From CAZEJK01 sp964512045 (GTDB taxonomy: Bacteria; Acidobacteriota; Thermoanaerobaculia; Thermoanaerobaculales; Sulfomarinibacteraceae): 30,725 nt of DNA. The position numbers were made by a program, and so were the translations under genes. The notes under the pieces are model-generated. The model was not told the DNA's origin, did not search any database, and saw only the letters and a program-made list of their open reading frames with translations. The stretch covers positions 1-30,725 of the forward strand of contig CAZEJK010000039.1 in the NCBI GenBank assembly GCA_964512045.1, read 5' to 3'. Positions 24,901-30,725 of the stretch are shown one piece after another (the first letter of the stretch is position 1; each line of letters starts with the position of its first letter).

Positions 24901-26819
24901 TCCCGGTCTTCGCCGGGCGCCTCGATGGCATCGTCTCGGACGGTCAAGGTCACGGTGTACTCGCCGGGCTCCGTGTAGGCGTACGGCACCTTCGGCCCCC
25001 CTCCGGAGCCACCGTCCCCGAACTCCCACAGATAGCTCGACAGCCGTCCGTCCGGGTCGCGTGAGCCGGTACCGTCGAACATGCTGACCTCGCCGACCGC
25101 AAGCTGCCGGTCGGCGCCCGCCTGGGCAACCGGCGGTGCGTTCACGAGAATGACCATCGTGTCCGAAGCGGTGCTATTGACCGCTCCAGCATCGTCCTCG
25201 ACGGTCAAGGTCACGCGGTAGCGGCCCGGCGCGCTGAACCGGTGCTCCGCCGTGGCGCCGTCCAGGAGGGGTTCGTCGGCGATCTGCCACCTGTACGAGG
25301 TCAGCTCGCCATCGATGTCGTACGACCGAGAGCCGTCCAGCGTCACGGGATCACCCGCGACGGTCATCAGATCTCGGCCCGCTTCGGCCACCGGCGCCGC
25401 GTTGACCCACACCATCATCGAGTCGCTGGCGACCCCGCACGGGGCGCCGGTGTCATCGGTGACCGTCAGCTCGACCCGGTACCGTCCCGGGCTGGAGAAG
25501 GTGTGCTCGACGCGCTCGCCGAAGTGCTCGGTCCCGTCCGCTACCGTCCACCGCCATGCCACCAGCTCGCCATCGTCATCGCTCGAGCCACTGCCATCGA
25601 ACGCCACGCTGCTCCCGGGAGCGACCACCCTGTCGGCCCCGGCATCGGCGGTCGGCGCACGATTCACCACCACGCTCACCCGCTGACGCGAGCCGTTTCC
25701 GGGCCGGCCGGAGTCGTCCCGCACCGACAGCACGGCCGTGTACCGAGCCGGTCCCGGGTACGTGTGCACAACCGCCTCTCCACGGGCGGACGACCCGTCC
25801 CCCAGCTCCCAGTCGAAGCGCAGGCCATCTCCATCCCCGTCGCGCGTACCGCGCGCATCGAGACCAACCGACCGACAGCTCGCCAGCAGCTCGGCATCGA
25901 CCGAGATCTGTGGACGCTGGTTCGGCCGCACCGAGAGCGGCGGCACCGCCAGCGGCAGCGGCGTCCCATCCGCGGCGATCAGCTCGACCGTCACGTCGTT
26001 CGGGCTCTCACCACCGTCGTCCTCCAACGTCACAGCCGCCGCCAGCCCGCGATCCGCAGCATCGGGCTCGATCGAGGTGATGCTCGCACCGCCGGCCGGC
26101 GACGGATCGAGCCGCACAGATCGGTACGCCGTCTCCAGCGTGGCGGTCGCGCCCGACGCATCGAACACGCGGGCTTCGAGCGCACCGCTTCCTGTCGGAA
26201 GCACGGTCTCCAGCTCGGTCCGCTCGCCCTCGCGATCCGTGACTCGAACCGTCGCCGAGTAGGTGTACAGCTCGACTCCCGGCAGCCGACGCGGAGCTTC
26301 CGGCGAGCTACTGACCGCGAGATCGAACACGTTGCCGTCGTTGCCGGACAGCCCCTCCACCTCGATCCGGAAGACACGCCACGCTCCAGACGCCTCACCA
26401 GCCGCCGGATCGACCTCCGCCACCACCACCCAGCGGTCGTCCAACTCGCCGTTCGTGCCGACGCTGATCGCGCCGATCTCGACTCCTGAGGAGAGCGCAC
26501 TCCGGTCAGGTTGCGGCTCGCTCACCCCGTCCGCGCTCACCGCACCGTCACCGCCGACCACCCTGAAGCGCGTCTCGGTGTCGAGCTCACCGAACGCCGT
26601 GTCGTGGGCCCCACCGACACCTGGATCGAGCGCCAGCACCCAGAACGGTCCGGCAAGCTCCCCAGGCACGCGCACGAACACGACCTGAAGATGGTCCTCG
26701 TCGCCTTCCGCAGCAGGCGCTTCCGGACCGTAGACCACCAGGCTCGGCCCGGCCCACGCACCGTGAGCCACCGCGAGCCCGAGAGCACACGCCACCACGA
26801 ATCCGAACACCTGACGCAT
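21982..26819 (-). CDS. Secreted protein with ~15 PKD domains, interrupted by assembly gap
   Basis: The product has a signal peptide (about 1-23, AWA/GP), a ~260-residue beta-rich region I do not recognise, and then fifteen PKD domains of about 87 residues, each with a DPDG-type turn, a W-x-F/L-GDG motif, H-x-Y and Y-x-V-x-L-T-V. A run of ten N (24841-24850) splits it, so the two halves appear in different frames; reading resumes inside the fifth domain at ASEVAFD. With a gap of 17 bases it would be a single frame of about 1614 residues. PKD domains are extracellular beta-sandwiches that act as spacers or in adhesion and binding. The ATG at 26819 follows AAGGAGAGG; a GTG at 26843 is less likely. 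Its stop overlaps the cyclase GTG by four bases. It may present ligand to, or stretch-couple to, the cyclase sensor. Confidence 0.9.
24841..24850. other. Assembly gap (ten N) inside the PKD gene
   Basis: Ten undetermined bases lie in PKD domain five, between codons for VMEG and ASEVAFD. The frame before the gap ends with a lone G and the frame after it begins on a codon boundary, so an intact gene needs a gap length of 2 modulo 3, not 10. Aligning with neighbouring repeats predicts six missing residues. Confidence 0.9.
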
Positions 26820-26873
26820 GAGCTGCCTCTCCTTAGCTCTCACTCAAAGCTCCTCTCCATCACGCTCCTGGCG

Positions 26874-29237
26874 CTACCGAGACCCCAACGGCGCGCCCCG
26901 ACGGTTCCCCACGACGTCCTCCACCACCACGCGCACGAGCGCATCCGGCGAGACCCCGACCACGTGACCACGGAACCGGGACGTCGTCGGATCCAGGCGC
27001 AGCGGCACCCTGACAGTGCCCCGGTTGCCGATCAGCTCGAGCCAGGCGCTCCGCCGCAACGGCGAGGCGTCCCGAGCCATGACCTGCACCTCGACCACCG
27101 ATCGGACGGCGTCCGTCCGCTCCACCACCGAGATCTCCTCGATCACCGGTGGTGACCTGTCGACTGTCACCACATGCCGGCGCACCGAACGGTTGCCCAC
27201 AGCATCCACCGCCGCCACCTCGAGCTCGTGACGTCCCTCTCGCAACGACAGGTCCACCGCGAACCGATCGCCGTCGAGCGGAGCGCGCCGACCATCGACC
27301 GCCACCTCCACCCCACCGAGCCCGGCCGCCGTCGGCTCGGGATCGTTGACCGTGCCGGACATTCGGAACATCGCCGCTCCGGTCCGCTCGGGCAGCAGAT
27401 CGTCGATCTCGATCTGTGGCGGCTGACGATCCACGATCACGGTGAGATCGTGCCGGGTCTCCTGGCCTGAACGTGCGCGCGCCACGACGCTCAGGGCGTT
27501 CCTCCCGGCGGCGACCGGGATGAGTACCGAGAAACGACCGCTGTCGTCAGCGAGCGCGTCCGCCAGGACCCGATCCGAGCTCCCGCGCACCTCTACCTTC
27601 GCTCCCGGCTCGCAGATCCCTCCACCCCGCCATCGGTCGACCCCGGTGAGGAACGGACCGCCGGGCTCGAGGCGAAGGAGGTCGTCGGACCAGCGCACCG
27701 GCACGGGGGCGGCCGGCCGGTAGTCCACCGTCACGGTGCGCACCGCCGAGCTCCCATCCCGTGCTGTCACCTCGAGCTGGATCGGGTTCACCCCCTGGCG
27801 GAGCTGCCGTTCGACCGCGAACTCGCCGCCGCGCGCCAGCTCGACGCGCTGACCGTCCACGATCAGCTCCGCCCCTGGCTGGGCGGCCCCGCGCACCTCC
27901 ACCCGAGGCGTCTGCAGCACCGCGCCGTCGGCCGGTGCGCTCACCGCCAGGAACGCCGGGCTCCGCGGCCGCGTAACCCGGAAACGCCGAACATGGCTCG
28001 CGGGACCCGGGAAGTGGAGGCTGTCGACTGCGCTCACGGCCCAGTAGTACGTCCCATCCTCGAGCTCACTGACGTTGAGGGCACGGTCGACGACGTTCGC
28101 AGTCTCGACAACGTCCTTCAACGATGGGTCGGAGGCGACCACGACGTTGTACGAGGCAGCGCGCTCCACCTCGCGCCAGGACAGCGCCGCCCGATCGGCT
28201 TCGATGGAGGCGCCCTGGTCGGGCGACGTGAGCGCTGGCGCCGGCAGCAGGTTCCACGGCGCAGTCGGCGCCTCCCCCTGCTGAACGACAGTACCCTGAT
28301 TCTTCAGCAGGCGGACCGTGCCGCCCGCCGAGGTCACGCGCATGCCGCGCGTGTCGTAGTTCGCGATCTTGGTCTCCTCGCCCTTCTGACCGATCCAGAA
28401 GTCCGACGAGACCGAGTCGGTGGTCACGCCCGGCGCCTTCACCTCGAACGCGTTGCGCGTCCCCGTGGAGTCGAGGAGACCGAACACCTCGCCGCGCTCG
28501 AGGCTCACCGAGGCCTCCTGGCGGTGGTCGAGCGCGTCGATCCGCATCTTCTGGATGACGGCCTGCGAGTTCGGGCCCAGACGCAGACGGCTCTCGTCCG
28601 CGAACATGATCACGGCGTTCGAGTCCGACAGTGTGCGCAACCGCTCCTGCTCGATCAACCGATCGCCTGCCGATCGTTGGCTCCAGTCCAGCTCCTTCGG
28701 CTGGCGACCCTGCGCCGTGCCCACTCGGGATCGGAGGACCGCCTCGGCGGCAGCGCTGCGGGCCGCGAGCGTCTCCTCACGGGCGCGCTCCGCACGCTGC
28801 GTGGCCTCCCGAGCGCGCACTGTGCAGTCGGCCCATCTACCGGCCTGGCGAAGCTCCAGCGCCTCCCGGCGCGCCGCGATCGACGCCTCGATCGTCGTCG
28901 CCGCAAACACCCGTGCGCCGGCAGCTGAGGCCCGTTGCTGCGCGGCCCTGGCCTCCTCCAGCGCCGTGGTGGCGACCGAGATCTCGGTACGCGGAATGCG
29001 CAGCTCCATCCCCGCGCGAACCTCTGCCGCCGACTCCAGGCCCGAGGAACGAAGGATGTCACGCCACAGGTTGGGGTCGTCCAGGTAGCGATGTGCAAGG
29101 GAGCGCAGCGAGTCGCCATCTGCCACCACCACTGTCAGCGTCGACTCCGCAGCCACGGCCACTGCACCCCCGGCGGCGAGCAGGCCGATGAGGACCGCCA
29201 GACATCTTCTCTCGACCCCGGAACGCCATCTGCGCAC
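26874..29237 (-). CDS. Exported LysM-FecR protein with Ig-like repeats
   Basis: This 787-residue protein has a signal peptide (about 1-30), a LysM domain (about 33-82) expected to bind peptidoglycan, an alanine/arginine-rich coiled coil (about 92-180) and a FecR-type domain (about 205-325) with the usual pattern of a sequestered beta-helix signalling module. A fibronectin-III-like unit (about 335-425) and four or more Ig-like repeats (about 430-787) follow. The GTG at 29237 is chosen because GAGGGGGGA lies just upstream and the signal peptide begins there; the longer frame to 29399 has no such support. It is the first gene of a three-gene operon, 54 bases before the PKD gene. FecR-domain proteins without a sigma factor or TonB receptor are common beside cyclases, to my knowledge, and may pass envelope information to them; no sigma factor gene is seen here. 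Confidence 0.87.
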   Translation of the reverse strand: MRRWRSGVERRCLAVLIGLLAAGGAVAVAAESTLTVVVADGDSLRSLAHRYLDDPNLWRDILRSSGLESAAEVRAGMELRIPRTEISVATTALEEARAAQQRASAAGARVFAATTIEASIAARREALELRQAGRWADCTVRAREATQRAERAREETLAARSAAAEAVLRSRVGTAQGRQPKELDWSQRSAGDRLIEQERLRTLSDSNAVIMFADESRLRLGPNSQAVIQKMRIDALDHRQEASVSLERGEVFGLLDSTGTRNAFEVKAPGVTTDSVSSDFWIGQKGEETKIANYDTRGMRVTSAGGTVRLLKNQGTVVQQGEAPTAPWNLLPAPALTSPDQGASIEADRAALSWREVERAASYNVVVASDPSLKDVVETANVVDRALNVSELEDGTYYWAVSAVDSLHFPGPASHVRRFRVTRPRSPAFLAVSAPADGAVLQTPRVEVRGAAQPGAELIVDGQRVELARGGEFAVERQLRQGVNPIQLEVTARDGSSAVRTVTVDYRPAAPVPVRWSDDLLRLEPGGPFLTGVDRWRGGGICEPGAKVEVRGSSDRVLADALADDSGRFSVLIPVAAGRNALSVVARARSGQETRHDLTVIVDRQPPQIEIDDLLPERTGAAMFRMSGTVNDPEPTAAGLGGVEVAVDGRRAPLDGDRFAVDLSLREGRHELEVAAVDAVGNRSVRRHVVTVDRSPPVIEEISVVERTDAVRSVVEVQVMARDASPLRRSAWLELIGNRGTVRVPLRLDPTTSRFRGHVVGVSPDALVRVVVEDVVGNRRGAPLGSR

Positions 29238-29472
29238 GTTGTGTCCCCCCTCAACGCCAATCGCTCTCGCACAGCTCGGCTGCACCGCCCGTACGAGCGC
29301 ACCGCTTCTGGTCTCGCACCAACTGAGACCTCCAACGTTCTCCCGCGCAATGCATTCCAGTTTGAGTCTCAGATTCGTCAACCCGCCTGCGTATGACACC
29401 AGCGCGCTCCTTCATCACCCGGTGATCGGGGCTTCGGAGATCCGGGCCGAGCTGCCTCTTCCGGTCCCGCCC

Positions 29473-29650
29473 CCGGTCAGCGGTCCCGAGCCCGGCAGCC
29501 GGTTGCCGGCCCCGGACGATGGCCATGCAGCGACCACGGAGCGTGCGGGTCGACCCGACGGGTCAGGGCTTCGCGAGTCCGGCAGCCGGCCATCCGCCAC
29601 ATACGATGCGGACCAGAGGCCCGCGGTCCCTGCAAGGTCCGCAGCACACC
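29473..29650. repeat. 178-bp dispersed intergenic repeat, copy B
   Basis: This stretch aligns base for base with 8370-8547, including the TGCGGACC/GGTCCGCA stem at 29603-29610 and 29632-29639. It lies between the LysM-FecR gene and the toxin-antitoxin pair. The left edge CCCGCCCCCGGTCAGCGG also matches the start of the third copy at 30647. Bases 29238-29472 before it hold the presumed promoter of the FecR operon: TTGACG (29381-29376) with a weak TGGAAT sixteen bases on. Confidence 0.85.
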
Positions 29651-29960
29651 CGCGGCCTCCACAGAGGGCACACACCTCGATCTCGCCGACCAGCGCAAAC
29701 ACCTCGCCGCTGCTCAGCGTCGCAAGGCTTGACAAGCTCATACCGGAGAAGCGATCGTAGTACTGCGTTTACTGCGCAGGCGCCGCGGCTGGCTGCTAAC
29801 CATATGCCCGGCGCCATCTTCCTTTCTCGGCCGATTTCCACCACCTGCTCCAACCAAGGCCGAGCCCATATCTTGACTGATCCACCTCTCATCTGGCCAC
29901 CAGAGAACGCTCGCCTACAGTCCCGGCGGTGCGGTACGGCGTGCCGGCTCCCACTCTCAT
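29651..29960. other. Gene-free stretch between repeat copy B and the toxin-antitoxin pair
   Basis: I see no convincing gene in these ~310 bases. One long minus-strand frame runs through them, but it also runs antisense through the antitoxin and toxin genes and has no ribosome-binding site or recognisable domain. The base composition is less GC-biased than the flanking genes, and the short odd palindrome GCTTGACAAGC (about 29727-29737) has no clear role. It could be a decayed insertion, but nothing identifies it. Confidence 0.5.
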
Positions 29961-29964
29961 CTTT

Positions 29965-29988
29965 GCTACGAAACGCTACATATGCTAC
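29965..29988 (+). promoter_or_regulatory. Iterated GCTAC motif and start region of the toxin-antitoxin operon
   Basis: GCTAC occurs three times at 29965, 29975 and 29984, spaced about one helical turn. TATGCT at 29981-29986 could be a -10 element, placing the transcript start only a few bases before the ATG at 29998. No ribosome-binding sequence precedes that ATG, so the message may be leaderless or nearly so. The repeats are a likely site for autorepression by the antitoxin. Confidence 0.5.
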
Positions 29989-29997
29989 AGTACCTCC

Positions 29998-30246
29998 ATG
30001 AGTCGGATCATCACCCAGAGAGAGCTTCGAAACGACTCCGCCGCGGTCCTTCGTGCGGTCCAGGCCGGACAGACCATCATCGTGACCCGCAACGGGATGC
30101 CGGTTGCCGAGCTGCGACCGATTCAGCCACGCCGCTTCGTGCCTCGGGCTGTGATCGCCGAAGCCGCCGCGCGAGCGCCCCGGATCGATGCCGGCCGATT
30201 CCGTGCCGATCTCGACGCAGTCGTCGAACAGTCTGTCGATGGCTGA
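29998..30246 (+). CDS. Phd/YefM-family antitoxin
   Basis: This 82-residue protein begins with ITQRELRNDSAAVLRAVQAG and continues through IIVTRNGMPVAELRPI, the classic Phd/YefM fold with a DNA-binding N-terminal half. The C-terminal ~35 residues, charged and probably disordered alone, would wrap the toxin. The ATG at 29998 was chosen as the conserved family start; the frame runs upstream but without family likeness. It overlaps the toxin gene by eight bases (ATGGCTGA), so the two are translated together. It probably represses its own promoter through the GCTAC repeats. Confidence 0.93.
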   Translation: MSRIITQRELRNDSAAVLRAVQAGQTIIVTRNGMPVAELRPIQPRRFVPRAVIAEAAARAPRIDAGRFRADLDAVVEQSVDG

Positions 30247-30640
30247 GCCGACCCGAGGCCTGCTGGATACCTCCGTGGTGATCGACCACGACATCCTCGA
30301 CACTGCCCTGCTTCCGGACGAATCCGCCATCTCCGCCGTAACCCTTGCCGAGCTTGCCGCCGGTCCCCACGCCACAGGTGACGAGGATGAACGGGCTCGG
30401 CGCCAGGACCGCCTGCAATGGGCCGCGGCCACCTGGGACGCACTTCCCTTCGACGCCGAGACCTCACGCATGTACGGCCGCATCTTCGCCGCCGCGCGCG
30501 CCGCGGGACGAACCAGCCGCGCACGGTTCGCCGATCTGCTCATCGCCTCCACCGCAGCGGCCAACGGGTTGCCCCTCTACACCCGAAACCCTTCCGACTT
30601 CGCCGCCCTTGAACGGCTCGTCACGGTCAACCCTGTCTGA
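30239..30640 (+). CDS. vapC: VapC-type PIN-domain ribonuclease toxin
   Basis: This 133-residue protein is a complete PIN domain. The acidic metal-site residues are visible as Asp10 (LLDTSVVID), Glu38 (LAELAAG) and Asp99 (FADLLIAS), with Asn117/Asp120 in TRNPSDF as the fourth position. VapC toxins are Mg-dependent endoribonucleases that cut tRNA or rRNA; the target here is unknown. It overlaps the antitoxin gene by eight bases. The pairing of a PIN toxin with a Phd-type rather than VapB-type antitoxin is common. The stop is followed within three bases by another copy of the dispersed repeat. Confidence 0.93.
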   Translation: MAEPTRGLLDTSVVIDHDILDTALLPDESAISAVTLAELAAGPHATGDEDERARRQDRLQWAAATWDALPFDAETSRMYGRIFAAARAAGRTSRARFADLLIASTAAANGLPLYTRNPSDFAALERLVTVNPV

Positions 30641-30642
30641 CC

Positions 30643-30725
30643 GTACCCGCCCCCGGTCAGCGGCCCCGAGCCCGGATGATGGCCATGCAGCGACCACCAC
30701 GGCCACGGGTCGACCCCCGGCGCAT
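30643..30725. repeat. Dispersed intergenic repeat, copy C, truncated by window end
   Basis: From 30647 the sequence CCCGCCCCCGGTCAGCGG equals the left edge of copy B, followed by CCGAGCCCGG, GATGGCCATGCAGCGACCA and GGGTCGACCC with a short deletion and several changes. It therefore is a diverged third copy in the same orientation, cut by the window end. It sits just past the toxin stop codon. Confidence 0.75.

Noticed and set aside
24696..25029. Frameshift or pseudogene in the PKD gene
   Set aside because: The change of frame falls exactly at the ten N; sequence on both sides is intact PKD repeat, so it is an assembly artefact.
21982..26819. CRISPR-like or satellite repeat array
   Set aside because: The periodicity is of protein domains about 87 codons long with low DNA identity, not of short identical DNA repeats.
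29563..30564. 333-codon minus-strand frame across the repeat and the toxin-antitoxin region
   Set aside because: It is antisense to the well-supported antitoxin and toxin genes and includes the dispersed repeat.

Overview
This is GC-rich bacterial DNA with tightly packed genes, almost all on the minus strand. The Ser/Thr kinase with TPRs, PKD-repeat and FecR/LysM surface proteins, membrane-bound cyclase and several multiheme cytochromes c suggest a respiratory Gram-negative of the Acidobacteriota or Myxococcota/deltaproteobacterial type. This is inferred from gene style only, since the window holds no rRNA or other phylogenetic marker.

Layout. 1-93: end of a dispersed hairpin repeat. 94-3288 (-): PknB-type kinase with a long TPR tail. 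3526-4625 (+): a cupin and an iron-sulfur protein, divergent from the kinase and preceded by a perfect FNR/DNR-type box. 4736-8300 (-): PAS-PAS-PocR histidine kinase with receiver, a cysteine-poor Crp/Fnr regulator, and a 29-codon leader frame in front of it. 8370-8655: two dispersed repeat elements. 8672-19520 (-): a six-gene redox operon, in transcription order a pentaheme cytochrome, an outer-membrane beta-barrel, a flavin/2Fe-2S reductase, a tetraheme cytochrome, a fused cyclic-nucleotide-binding/four-cluster ferredoxin/membrane protein, and a membrane-anchored decaheme cytochrome. 19871-29237 (-): a three-gene operon of LysM-FecR protein, 15-PKD-domain protein (interrupted by an assembly gap) and class III nucleotidyl cyclase. 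29473-29650: a second copy of the 178-bp repeat. 29998-30640 (+): Phd/VapC-type toxin-antitoxin pair. 30643-end: a third, partial repeat copy.

How the genes may work together. The redox operon has the parts of an envelope-spanning electron path: a reductase, a ferredoxin-like membrane protein with possible b-heme histidines, periplasmic multiheme cytochromes and an outer-membrane barrel. Its central protein carries two cyclic-nucleotide-binding domains, the first with a well-kept phosphate-binding cassette, and the next operon upstream encodes a cyclase. The most interesting hypothesis is therefore an electron-transfer chain gated directly by a cyclic nucleotide made by a cyclase that senses an envelope signal. 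The domains are visible in the sequence; the functional link is inference. The Crp/Fnr regulator and the box at 3420-3435 suggest a separate small NO/redox-stress response.
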